Origin: Aurantiacibacter marinus
Lineage (GTDB): Bacteria; Pseudomonadota; Alphaproteobacteria; Sphingomonadales; Sphingomonadaceae
Length of the DNA stretch: 64,000 bases
Assembly: GCF_001021555.1 (NCBI RefSeq)
Contig: NZ_LDCP01000001.1
Span: 62,001 to 126,000, forward strand
Direction of reading: 5' to 3'
The first letter of the stretch is position 1; every line of letters begins with the position of its first letter. Below, piece by piece: positions 43,658 through 52,002 of this stretch. The translations under genes and the position numbers were made by a program. The notes under the pieces were generated by a model. It did no database searches, was not told the DNA's origin, and saw only the letters and a program-made list of their open reading frames with translations.

Positions 43658-44089
43658 TCAGCCCTCCACCACTTCGATGCCCATCGAACGGGCGGAACCG
43701 GCGATGATCTTGACCGCCTGGTCGATGTCGTTTGCATTGAGATCCTTCATCTTGGTCTCGGCGATTTCGGCAAGCTGGCTGGTCTTGATGGAGCCGATGA
43801 TGCTCTTGCCCGGTTCTTTCGATCCGGATTTGATCTTCATCGCCTTCTTGATCAGGAAGCTGGCGGGCGGTGACTTGGTGACGAATGTGAATGACTTGTC
43901 CGCGAAAACCGTGATCTTCGTCGGGATCGGAGCATTCTTTTCCATGTCCTGCGTGGCAGCGTTGAATGCCTTGCAGAATTCCATGATGTTCACGCCGCGC
44001 TGACCCAGAGCCGGGCCGATAGGCGGTGACGGATTGGCTGCGCCCGCAGGCACCTGAAGGCTGATATAGCCGTCAATTTTCTTGGCCAT
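43658..44089 (-). CDS. rplK: 50S ribosomal protein L11
   Basis: The 143-residue protein begins [22 protein letters not shown] and has the conserved [22 protein letters not shown] segment of L11, which binds 23S rRNA in the GTPase-associated centre. An AGGAGG site precedes the ATG at 44089. It is usually next to nusG, but here about 2.4 kb of other genes separate them. Confidence 0.97.
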   Translation of the reverse strand: MAKKIDGYISLQVPAGAANPSPPIGPALGQRGVNIMEFCKAFNAATQDMEKNAPIPTKITVFADKSFTFVTKSPPASFLIKKAMKIKSGSKEPGKSIIGSIKTSQLAEIAETKMKDLNANDIDQAVKIIAGSARSMGIEVVEG

Positions 44090-44163
44090 GATGGCCTCCT
44101 TGTTCGCACTGTTGCCAAGGCTGTTACACCAAGGCTCATGTTAAGCGGTCGAGCGAAGAGCAT
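43990..44163 (-). CDS. Possible upstream reading frame overlapping the rplK start
   Basis: An ATG at 44163 lies seven bases after a very strong GGGAGGAG ribosome-binding sequence and opens a 57-residue frame that overlaps the first 100 bases of rplK in another phase. The protein has no recognised family. It could be a translated leader that tunes rplK-rplA translation, or a chance frame behind a purine-rich leader. Confidence 0.2.
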   Translation of the reverse strand: MLFARPLNMSLGVTALATVRTRRPSWPRKLTAISAFRCLRAQPIRHRLSARLWVSAA

Positions 44164-44511
44164 GTGCTCTCCTCCCGCGTGGATTCCCGAACTGTTTGTT
44201 GGGAGGCGAGCGAATAGCCGCAATGCACCTGAAAATCAAGCAATCCCGGCGGGCGGGAAAGGGGTGACAAAGGTTACACTGCGTCACCCCGCCAAAGCCG
44301 CCAGAACCAATTGATATAAACAGACTTTCTTCCCTTTTTGCGAAGGTGACAGTTTGCCGGTAAAACCCGGAAGATAGAAATCATCCATTGCCGTCACATC
44401 GGCCGGGAATCTGCCTGTAGGAAAGCCGCACAATATCCGGGCCGTGGCCTTGCATCGGATAGTCGGTGCGGCGAAAGCTGCATACGGGAAGCGAAGAAGG
44501 ACAATCGATTC
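44090..44511. other. Divergent intergenic region between rplK and CPBP protease gene
   Basis: This stretch of 422 bases has no convincing full-length gene. It holds the rplK leader with the possible upstream frame, a short palindrome GAGCATGTGCTC near 44157, and a strong inverted repeat GGGGTGAC/GTCACCCC at 44261-44290 with a 14-base loop. It probably contains the promoters of both flanking genes; none could be placed with confidence. Confidence 0.5.
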
Positions 44512-45309
44512 ATGAATACTCCCGCTGCAGCATTTATGGATGCGCCGCCTGTTGCGCGCGGAACAAAGGCTGCCATCGGCTGGCCGCTGTTCATGGCGCA
44601 ACTGGTGACAGTGGTGGTCGTCTATTTCGTAGGCAGCGCCTTGCCGTTGGTCCCCTTCATCTTCGAACAGGCCGCACAGGGCACACCGCAGGCCGCGCCA
44701 AGTTCGTGGCTGGTCGCCCTGACCGTGATGGTCAGCATGGCTGGCGCATTGGTATTGTGCTGGGTGTGGCTGCGCCGTGAAGGCCGGGTGGCGGAGGCGT
44801 GGGACCTGTCTGCACCGGGAAACTGGGGCATGACGCTGGGCTGGGCCGCGCTCGGTACAGTCGGCGCGATCGCGATTTTCACCCTCGGCGCCGCTCTGCT
44901 CGAGGCTATCGGCCTGCCAGCAGCGGATGCCAGTTTCATCCTTGATCTGGTAACGGAAAGCCCGCTGATGTTCGCCATCTGGATCATCGGCGTGGCAATT
45001 CTTGCCGCCGGTGTCGGGGAAGAATTGCTGTGGCGCGGCTTTCTGATGGACCGGCTGGAACGGCTGGGCGGATTGCGCGGCCGCGTGTGGCTGGTGCTTG
45101 CCGTGCAGGCACTTCTGTTCGGCCTTCCGCACTCCTATCAGGGCATCGGCGGGATGATATTGACCGGCGCGATTGGCCTGCTGCTGGGCTGGATACGGAT
45201 CATGCAGCGCGGCAATCTGTGGGCGGTGATTATTGCCCATGCCAGCGTGGATGTGATCATGATGAGCCTTGCCTACGCCAGCAGTCTGGGTTGGTTCGCT
45301 ACGGCATAG
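44512..45309 (+). CDS. CPBP-family intramembrane metalloprotease
   Basis: The 265-residue membrane protein has about eight hydrophobic segments and the CPBP motifs: EELLWR (E170, E171, R175), FGLPHSYQG with a conserved histidine, and IIAHASVDVI. Homologues include CAAX prenyl protease 2-like enzymes and bacteriocin self-protection proteins; the bacterial substrate is usually unknown. It lies between the nusG and rplK parts of the ribosomal region, on the other strand. Confidence 0.88.
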   Translation: MNTPAAAFMDAPPVARGTKAAIGWPLFMAQLVTVVVVYFVGSALPLVPFIFEQAAQGTPQAAPSSWLVALTVMVSMAGALVLCWVWLRREGRVAEAWDLSAPGNWGMTLGWAALGTVGAIAIFTLGAALLEAIGLPAADASFILDLVTESPLMFAIWIIGVAILAAGVGEELLWRGFLMDRLERLGGLRGRVWLVLAVQALLFGLPHSYQGIGGMILTGAIGLLLGWIRIMQRGNLWAVIIAHASVDVIMMSLAYASSLGWFATA

Positions 45310-45457
45310 CGGTGTTACGCTGCATTCAGCCTCTTGAACGCGAATGATGATCGGTTCGAACCCGTCTGCATGCGACAAATCGCCGCCGCTGCTCCACCAG
45401 CGTTACGTTCAGCCAGCCGCAGGCGACGCCGCAACGGCGCAGCCCTGAACTGCCCGG

Positions 45458-46417
45458 CTAATCGCTTTTTGGCACCAGATAGCCAGGCGAATATTCGCCA
45501 TCGCAATCCGCAGCGGACACCCCTGCCGGTGTGGCGCGGCCATCATAAACGGCGAAATCATCGAAGCGCATTTCCACGTCTTCTTCCGGCCATTCAAATG
45601 CGTTGCGCGGTGATCCACCATAATAATTATGGAAAGCCAGCCGCTGTATCAGCGCAGCTTCAGAAGCCGTATTGCGGAAAGTAAGGCCCGTACGGCACGC
45701 CGCCAGCTCACCATTCATCCAAAGCTCTGTGCGCCCGTTGGCAAGGCCCGGATCATTAAGCCGGACATACATCGCGACCTCGTGCCAGCGTCCGCTCAAG
45801 ATTTCCTCTGGACCCAGATTATGTTCTCCGGTGCGGGTGCGCGCGCGGAACTGGTCATAGATGTAGAGGCTGGGACGGGGGTGGCCGGCATTTTGGCCGT
45901 GGCCCAGCCACATCAGCCGCGTGCTCCAGCTGTCGGGGACCGCCTCTCTCTGCGCATCGCCGCCAAAGGCGCCGCGCAGAGAAGAAAGGCCGGGAAGCTT
46001 GCCCTGAATGCGCAGGTCTGCCCCGTCTTCCATGTGGAAACGGTAAGTCAGCGTGGCCTCCGTGCCGCGATAACCATCCAGATCAATTTCGCCGTTCACA
46101 TTGTATTTGATCTGCAATTCGCCGCTCTCGTCATATTCCGGCGGCCGCAGCGTCACCAGCGCGCAGCTATTGACCGCGCCGTTCCGCCCGCAATCGCTAT
46201 CAAGCGAGACGGTCTGCCGTGCGCGGTGTTCAGGCAAATCTTCAATGGTGGCCATAATCGCGGCCAGCCGGTCAGTCCTGTCGGTATCGAAATCGGCAGA
46301 CCATACCGGTTGGAGATCGTCCTGCACGGCCTGCACCATTTGCGCAGGGGCAATGCCCGAACACGCCATAAGCGCGGCAGGCATTAACATAATTGGCAGG
46401 CAGGTGAGATATCGCAT
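45458..46417 (-). CDS. Lipoprotein with polysaccharide-lyase-like (PL14-type) fold
   Basis: The 319-residue protein has a lipobox ending in LMAC at about residue 19. Its beta-sandwich-like domain contains EATLTYRFHMEDG, IQGKLPGLSSLRG, WSTRLMWLGHGQ, RWHEVAMYVRLNDPG and ELWMNGELA. This order resembles PL14 alginate-lyase and related concanavalin-like polysaccharide lyase domains. If so, it would bind or cut an acidic polysaccharide at the cell surface. Catalytic residues cannot be assigned by eye. It lies alone between nusG and the CPBP gene. Confidence 0.6.
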   Translation of the reverse strand: MRYLTCLPIMLMPAALMACSGIAPAQMVQAVQDDLQPVWSADFDTDRTDRLAAIMATIEDLPEHRARQTVSLDSDCGRNGAVNSCALVTLRPPEYDESGELQIKYNVNGEIDLDGYRGTEATLTYRFHMEDGADLRIQGKLPGLSSLRGAFGGDAQREAVPDSWSTRLMWLGHGQNAGHPRPSLYIYDQFRARTRTGEHNLGPEEILSGRWHEVAMYVRLNDPGLANGRTELWMNGELAACRTGLTFRNTASEAALIQRLAFHNYYGGSPRNAFEWPEEDVEMRFDDFAVYDGRATPAGVSAADCDGEYSPGYLVPKSD

Positions 46418-46548
46418 GGCCGGTCCCTGTGAGAACTAAGACCTGCTCACCATCAATCAGAAATGGTCAAATAGCAACCATGACCGATCAGGGCGTTCGA
46501 CTGTCTGCAAAACCGGCAACAATCAAACTGCTGCCAGCAAATGCTGCC

Positions 46549-47088
46549 TTACTTGACCAGCTCGACCTGATCGAAGTCCAGTTCCACCGGAGTCGCGCGG
46601 CCGAAGATGGATACGCTGACCTTGACCTTCGCCTTGTCGAAATCGAGTTCCTCGACTTCGCCGTTGAAGCTGGCAAACGGGCCTTCCAGAACCTTGACCT
46701 GATCGCCGATTTCGTAATCGACGCTGATGTCTTTCTTCGGGGCAGACTTGGCTTCTTCCACGCCGCCGAAATAGCGAGCAGCTTCTTTTTCGCTGATCGC
46801 CTGCGGCTTTGCGCCCGAACCCAGAAAGCCGGTGACCTTGGGCGTGTTTTTGACGAGGTGATAGACATCATCGGTCATGTTCAGCTTCGCCAGCACATAG
46901 CCGGGCATGAACTTGCGTTCGACCTGAACCTTCTTGCCGCGCTTGATTTCCGTGATGGTTTCGGTCGGCACTTCGACCTCTTCAACACCTTCGGACAGAC
47001 CGAGACGTTCGGCTTCGGAAAGGATCGCATCGCGAACCTTGTTCTCGAAACCGGAATATGCGTGGATGATGTACCAGCGGGCAGCCAT
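46549..47088 (-). CDS. nusG: Transcription termination/antitermination factor NusG
   Basis: The 179-residue protein has the NGN domain ([30 protein letters not shown]) and a C-terminal KOW domain ([17 protein letters not shown]). NusG links RNA polymerase to Rho and the ribosome. The ATG at 47088 gives the standard N-terminus; an upstream start at 47109 is less likely. secE lies 73 bases upstream on the same strand. Confidence 0.97.
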   Translation of the reverse strand: MAARWYIIHAYSGFENKVRDAILSEAERLGLSEGVEEVEVPTETITEIKRGKKVQVERKFMPGYVLAKLNMTDDVYHLVKNTPKVTGFLGSGAKPQAISEKEAARYFGGVEEAKSAPKKDISVDYEIGDQVKVLEGPFASFNGEVEELDFDKAKVKVSVSIFGRATPVELDFDQVELVK

Positions 47089-47161
47089 TGTTGTCTCTTC
47101 TTCCCTCAAAAAATCCGTGCGGCCCGGCCTGAATTTACGGCGGGCGGGTTAAATCACCGCG

Positions 47162-47386
47162 TTAAAGCAGTTCCAGCAAGCTCCGCACGACCCAGCCGAA
47201 GACCGAATCGACGCCCAGGAAAAACAGCGACAGAAACACCACCATGATGCCGACGAATATCGCCGTGCGTACGGTTTCGGGCCATGTCGGCCAGACAACC
47301 TTGGAGGTTTCCGATCGGACCTGACGGACGAATTCGCCCGGGCTGGTCTTCTTCTTTACTGGCGCGTTTGTCGTTTCTTCGGCCAT
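47162..47386 (-). CDS. secE: Preprotein translocase subunit SecE
   Basis: The 74-residue protein has the SecE signature SPGEFVRQVRSETSKVVWPTW-P-E and one membrane helix (about residues 42-62). It stabilises SecY in the translocation channel. It is followed by nusG in the usual order. The 275 bases upstream, shared with a divergent symporter gene, hold no other gene. Confidence 0.95.
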   Translation of the reverse strand: MAEETTNAPVKKKTSPGEFVRQVRSETSKVVWPTWPETVRTAIFVGIMVVFLSLFFLGVDSVFGWVVRSLLELL

Positions 47387-47661
47387 TGCCTGTGTGCTCG
47401 CCTGAATAATTTCACTCGTCTTCCAGGTAAGTCTCCGGGCCGCCCCGGGCTAGGTCCGGGAGGGGCTTGGCGATTATCCGATGTCGGAAGACGAGGGGTA
47501 TTTAGGGCCGTGGTCGCCGATTGGCAAGCAGCGCGTTGCCATTTGGTCCCCAAGAAAGGCCTGCAAATGTCACTTGAATGTGAAATGGGGGCTTTGCAGC
47601 GGCGCTCCGGCCCTTTAGCACGCTCGTCTTCGGGGAAGAAAACCACATAAGGGGTCACTAC

Positions 47662-49197
47662 GTGGCAGCACAAGACGCACCGGTCAGTCTGGTCGACAGA
47701 GTTACCAATGTTTCGGATTTCATCTGGGGCGGTACGTGGAATGGAGAGGCGCTGTCGTGGCTTTCCATTAATGGCCAGCCTATTCCGCCGATGACCCTGA
47801 TCCTGCTGGGCATCGGCATGTGGATCATGATCGGCCTGCGGTTTTACCCCATTGTCAAATTGGGCAGCGCCTTCAAGGGACTGTTTGCCAGCCGCAAGGG
47901 CGAGGGTGCGGGCGAGATTTCACCTTTCGCCGCGCTTTCAACGGCACTTTCCGGACAGGTCGGCACGGGCAATCTCGCCGGTGTGGCAACCGCCATCACG
48001 CTGGGCGGTCCGGGCGCAATATTCTGGATGTGGATCACGGCGCTGATCGGCATGGCTCTTGCCTTTGCCGAAGGTTCGCTGGCCATCCGTTATCGCGAAA
48101 AAACCTCGGACGGGGTCTATCGCGGCGGTCCGATGACTTACATCATGATGGGTCTGGGCAAGAAATGGACCTGGCTCGCCATTGTTTTCTGCATCGGCAC
48201 GCTGTTCAGCGCACTGGTGACGGGCAATTCCATTCAGGCCAATGCCATTGCCGATGGCATGAATGAATTGTTCGGTATCGAAGAATGGATCGGCGGCCTT
48301 GTGACTGCGATCCTCGTTTTCATCGTCATCATCGGCGGTATCAAATCGATCGGCGGCGTGGCGGAAAAGATCATTCCGTTCATGGCCGGCGCTTACATCA
48401 TCATGGCGGTGATCGCCCTGATCCTGAACTTTGGCGATCTGCCGGAAACCTTTGCGCTGATTTTCGATGGTGCATTCAATCCGCAGGCAGCGACCGGCGG
48501 TTTTGCCGGGGCGGCAATTATGCTGGCGATCCGTGCCGGTGTGGCGCGTGGGTTGTTCTCCAACGAAGCGGGTCAGGGTTCCACCCCGATCGCCCACGCC
48601 GTTGCGCAAACCAGTGATCCGCAGGCGCAAGGCCGCATGGCAATGCTCGGCACGTTTATCGATACGATCGTGATCTGCACCATGACGGCGCTGGTGATGT
48701 TGACGGTGAAAGGTGAATTCACCGCAGGCGACGAAGTTGTTCGCCATGCGTGGAATTCGGACTTGCAAGGGTTTGCGATGACCAGCGGCGCCTTTGCCGC
48801 CGCTTTCCCGTTCGAGGTCTTCAGCGTTCCATTGGGCACTCTGATCGCCAGTATCGCGCTGATCCTGTTCGTGTTCACCACGCTGCTGACGTGGAGTTAT
48901 TACGGAGAGCGGGCAATCACCTTCATCTACGACCGTATCCCGGGCTCTACCCGCGCGGGCGAGAAGGTGCTGCACATGATCTGGCGCGTGCTTTGGTGTG
49001 TGGTTATTTACCTCGGCTCCACGCTGGATCTGACGCTGGTCTGGCGCATGGGCGATATCTCCAACGCAGCAATGGCGCTGCCGAACCTGCTCGCGCTGCT
49101 ATTGCTGTCAGGCGTGGTGTTCAAGCTGGCGCGCGGGGAAAAGGATGCAGGCCCGACGCATACGGCGGATACTCCCGAAGAACCGGAAGAGTATTAA
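47662..49197 (+). CDS. Sodium:alanine symporter (AGCS family)
   Basis: The 511-residue membrane protein has the AGCS motifs GQVGTGNLAGVATAI, GGPGAIFWMW and GLFSNEAGQGSTPIAHA, and about ten hydrophobic segments. It imports alanine or glycine with sodium. The GTG at 47662 has an AAGGGG site. An uptake system for glycine would fit the riboswitch-controlled gcv operon, but that link is inference. Confidence 0.93.
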   Translation: MAAQDAPVSLVDRVTNVSDFIWGGTWNGEALSWLSINGQPIPPMTLILLGIGMWIMIGLRFYPIVKLGSAFKGLFASRKGEGAGEISPFAALSTALSGQVGTGNLAGVATAITLGGPGAIFWMWITALIGMALAFAEGSLAIRYREKTSDGVYRGGPMTYIMMGLGKKWTWLAIVFCIGTLFSALVTGNSIQANAIADGMNELFGIEEWIGGLVTAILVFIVIIGGIKSIGGVAEKIIPFMAGAYIIMAVIALILNFGDLPETFALIFDGAFNPQAATGGFAGAAIMLAIRAGVARGLFSNEAGQGSTPIAHAVAQTSDPQAQGRMAMLGTFIDTIVICTMTALVMLTVKGEFTAGDEVVRHAWNSDLQGFAMTSGAFAAAFPFEVFSVPLGTLIASIALILFVFTTLLTWSYYGERAITFIYDRIPGSTRAGEKVLHMIWRVLWCVVIYLGSTLDLTLVWRMGDISNAAMALPNLLALLLLSGVVFKLARGEKDAGPTHTADTPEEPEEY

Positions 49198-49320
49198 GAC
49201 ACGCGGGAAATCGGGGCGCGGTATCGGGTAAGCCAGCAGGTGAACCCCGGCCCCGCCCCCTTTTCGCGGGCAATGCCGGTCAGGCCGGCTTAGGCCCTTT
49301 CAGGACGGTTCAGTCCGGTT

Positions 49321-49467
49321 TTAAGCGCGCCCCAGAAGCCGGTCCAGAAAACTTGGTTCTTCCATGGGATGGATCTTTCCATGCGTCATCATACGCAGGC
49401 TTGTGTCTGAATAAGGCTTGGGATTGTTCCAGCCGTCAGACCGGCCGTTGCGGAATATCTTCCTCAT
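49321..49467 (-). CDS. Possible small protein, 48 residues
   Basis: A short frame starts at an ATG preceded by AGGGTTTTGAAA. The product, MRKIFRNGRSDGWNNPKPY onward, is mixed basic and polar, with a final FLDRLLGRA helix. No family is recognised. The frame is too short to be sure it is a gene, but the clear ribosome site and compositional balance favour one. Confidence 0.42.
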   Translation of the reverse strand: MRKIFRNGRSDGWNNPKPYSDTSLRMMTHGKIHPMEEPSFLDRLLGRA

Positions 49468-49554
49468 TTTCAAAACCCTGTTGTTGCCCCGTCCTGCGCA
49501 ATACAATTCATTCCGGAGCCGGGGGTTCCCCGCAATGCGCCTGCGGAACCGTAT

Positions 49555-50721
49555 TCACAGGGGTTGTTTGGCAGCACCGCCGCGCGACCACACCAGCCAG
49601 ACCAGCGCGATTGACGCCAGCGGCATAAGGTTCACGCCGAGCGGCAAGGCAGCAGCCCTGGTGGCGTAGGGCGCGAAGAACAGCGCAACCAGCAGCAGTT
49701 TTTCATAGGGGCGGAACCCGCCGCGCAGGCCTTCGCGCACCAGCCACAAGAGCGGCAGGATCAGGAACGGCAGATCATAATTGAACAGATATGGTGACGC
49801 GAGCGCCGTCGCCGCCAGCACCAGGGAGCCGCTGGCCAGGCAATCGCGCCCCATCCGCCGCCATGCCGTGAACGCCAGCGCCATCATGGCGAGCGCGCAT
49901 GCCAGATTCACGGCGAGCGCAAACGATGTCGGCATGAACAGGCGCAACTGGCTGTATGGCGTGGCCATGCGCAAATAGAATTCGGCGTCATCGCTTGCCA
50001 TGATGAGGCGGCTGGCATCCCAGCTGGACGTATAGGCGATCATCGTATCGAGGCCGAATACTGCCCATGACAAGAGCATCAGGCCAACAGCACTTGCTCC
50101 CGCTGCCACAAACGCGCGCCACTTGCCCGCACCTGCCAGCCAGAAGGGTACGAGCAGTGCCAGGTGCGGTTTGATGATCAGCGCGCCCAGCAGCAATCCG
50201 GCAGAGGCAGGCCGCTTGTCCAGCAACACCGCCCCGCCTACCAGCAAGGCGCCTGTCAGCAACCCGGTCTGCGCATGGCCAGCGGCCAGCAGGGCCCCGG
50301 GAAAAACCAGCACCAGCGGCCACAGGCGCGCCGAAGCGCTAATGCTTGCCCAGCTCCACGCGGCAAAGGTCAGCACGACCCATGCTATCCACGCGGCGGG
50401 AAATGGCAGCGCTCCAAACGGAGCAGCAGCAAACAGGAAGGGCGGCGGATTGACGAAAGCGAACCAGCCTTTGCTGCCGGTGCCGGTCTGCACGCTCTCT
50501 TGCACGGCAAGGTCGTAAGCCGCCGCCGGTTCACCAGCGATCGCCACATGGCCCGCGCCCCAAAAGGCGAGGAAATCCGTACCGTCCACACCCATCGCCT
50601 TCAGGAAAGAATTCACCATTAGAGCCAGGCTGGCGATGCCGAGGATGAACGCATAACCGCGCACACGGCTGGAATTCAACCAATCGGCGTTGCGGATGTG
50701 ATTGAAGAAAGGCTCGCGCAT
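49555..50721 (-). CDS. GT87-like (DUF2029) polyprenol-sugar glycosyltransferase, membrane protein
   Basis: The 388-residue protein has about ten hydrophobic segments. Its first periplasmic loop contains VDGTDFLAFWGAGHVA and an aromatic NPPPFLFAAAPFGALPF region, the pattern of GT87/DUF2029 mannosyl- or arabinosyltransferases that use lipid-linked sugars. Substrate is unknown. The ATG at 50721 begins MREPFFNHIRN. No partner glycan genes lie beside it. Confidence 0.8.
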   Translation of the reverse strand: MREPFFNHIRNADWLNSSRVRGYAFILGIASLALMVNSFLKAMGVDGTDFLAFWGAGHVAIAGEPAAAYDLAVQESVQTGTGSKGWFAFVNPPPFLFAAAPFGALPFPAAWIAWVVLTFAAWSWASISASARLWPLVLVFPGALLAAGHAQTGLLTGALLVGGAVLLDKRPASAGLLLGALIIKPHLALLVPFWLAGAGKWRAFVAAGASAVGLMLLSWAVFGLDTMIAYTSSWDASRLIMASDDAEFYLRMATPYSQLRLFMPTSFALAVNLACALAMMALAFTAWRRMGRDCLASGSLVLAATALASPYLFNYDLPFLILPLLWLVREGLRGGFRPYEKLLLVALFFAPYATRAAALPLGVNLMPLASIALVWLVWSRGGAAKQPL

Positions 50722-50831
50722 TACAGGCGTGTTAGCGGATTACAGTTAATGGGGAATTGGTTTTCCCTTCTACCCGCGAAATTTGCTCAACTACGTTGAA
50801 ACCGCTAGTTTGGGCATAGAGGAGACATGAT

Positions 50832-50978
50832 GTGACCCAATCTCATTCCCGCAAGGGGCAAAAAAGCTGGACCACGCCAAACGTGAAAGACGTGGACGAA
50901 GGCACAAGTGATATCGAAAACGGCGCCGGCGCAGCGGTGGACGGCTTCAATGGCCGCAGCACGCCTACTGCCAGTTAG
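50832..50978 (+). CDS. Orphan RiPP-precursor-like peptide, 48 residues
   Basis: A GTG start sits eight bases after a GAGGAGA ribosome site. The product has a basic start (TQSHSRKGQKS), then the W-x-x-P-x-V segment WTTPNVKDVDEG, an acidic stretch and a small-residue-rich C-terminus (GAGAAVDGFNGRSTPTAS). That leader pattern resembles the Y/W-x-x-P-x-L motif recognised by RRE domains of lasso and PqqD-linked peptides. No maturase, protease or transporter for such a peptide is adjacent, so the family is inferred from layout alone. Confidence 0.5.
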   Translation: MTQSHSRKGQKSWTTPNVKDVDEGTSDIENGAGAAVDGFNGRSTPTAS

Positions 50979-51117
50979 AGCAGCAATCGCCTGATACCCT
51001 CAGGCGCAACCAGCGCACGATATCGGGGCGACTGACATCCCGGAGCGGAACCAGCTTGCTGGTCGTCTAGCCGGAATGGCACGCCCGGATGGGCGTCATG
51101 ATATCAAAACAATGAAA

Positions 51118-51193
51118 TGGCAGGGGTGCACGGACTCGAACCGTGGGCCTTCGGTTTTGGAGACCGACGCTCTACCAACTGAGCTACACCCCT
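51118..51193 (-). tRNA. tRNA-Trp (anticodon CCA)
   Basis: The 76-base element folds with acceptor stem AGGGGTG/CACCCCT, D arm, anticodon loop TCTCCAAAA with CCA at 51158-51160 (minus strand), and T arm with GGTTCGAGTCC. Discriminator G and an encoded CCA end are present. tRNA-Trp often lies just upstream of secE; here about 3.7 kb separates them. Confidence 0.97.
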
Positions 51194-51270
51194 ACAGGCA
51201 GCCGCGCCTCTATAACGCGTTTACCGCGATGGCAAGCGACGACATGCAATGTGCATGCTATGCTGGCCCT

Positions 51271-52002
51271 ATGCACGCGCCGCCGACCAAACCCGCATCG
51301 CCAAAGATCATCCCGCCCGAAGTGCTGCTGCTTGCCTATCGCAGCGGCGTGTTTCCGATGGCCGATTCGCGTGATGACGAGGAAGTCTTCTGGGTGGAAC
51401 CGCGCAACCGCGCAATCTTGCCGCTGGATGGCTTCCGCTGTTCGCGCTCTTTGGCAAAGGTGCTGAAGTCCGATCGATTCACAGTGCGGGTGGACGGCGA
51501 TTTCTCTGCCGTGATCGATGCCTGTGCCCAGCCGCGCACCGACCATCCCGACACCTGGATCAGCGGCACAGTGGATGCGAGCTATCGCAACCTCCACCGC
51601 CACGGCCATGCGCATTCGGTGGAATGCTGGCAGGATGGCGAATTGGTGGGCGGCTTATATGGCGTCGCTTTCGACCGGGTGTTTTGCGGGGAAAGCATGT
51701 TTGCGCGGGCCGACAATGCCAGCAAAGTCGCGCTTGCATGGCTGGTCGCGCTGATGCGGCGGGCGGGATATGTGCTGCTCGATTGCCAGTTCATGACAGA
51801 ACATCTGGCGTCCCTTGGCGCGGTGGAAATTACCCGCGAGCGCTATCAGGAGTTGCTCGGTCACGCTGCAGAGGCGCAGCCGCGCATGTCCCTGCCGCAG
51901 GCGCTGGCCGCGCTGTATCAGGAGTCGGAAGGCTCCGCTGGCGCAGAAGCATTTTCCTCGCCGGGAAAGCTCATCGCGCAGTCTTTCAGCCAGACATCGT
52001 AA
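51271..52002 (+). CDS. aat: Leucyl/phenylalanyl-tRNA-protein transferase
   Basis: The 243-residue enzyme adds Leu or Phe to proteins with N-terminal Lys or Arg, marking them for ClpAP. It has LLLAYRSGVFPMAD, VEPRNRAILPLDGF, HAHSVECWQDGELVGGLYGV, FCGESMF and LLDCQFMTEHLASLGAVEI, all conserved. The ATG at 51271 was chosen as it begins shortly before the first conserved block. Its last 85 bases overlap the convergent DUF2155 gene. Confidence 0.95.
   Translation: MHAPPTKPASPKIIPPEVLLLAYRSGVFPMADSRDDEEVFWVEPRNRAILPLDGFRCSRSLAKVLKSDRFTVRVDGDFSAVIDACAQPRTDHPDTWISGTVDASYRNLHRHGHAHSVECWQDGELVGGLYGVAFDRVFCGESMFARADNASKVALAWLVALMRRAGYVLLDCQFMTEHLASLGAVEITRERYQELLGHAAEAQPRMSLPQALAALYQESEGSAGAEAFSSPGKLIAQSFSQTS

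Noticed and set aside
47400-47640. Long-range inverted repeat GTCTTCC/GGAAGAC upstream of secE
   Set aside because: It is only seven bases per arm, with a long GC-rich spacer and no T-run; it may be chance.
47938-48975. A 345-residue minus-strand frame across the alanine symporter
   Set aside because: It is opposite a strongly conserved transporter and carries no motif.
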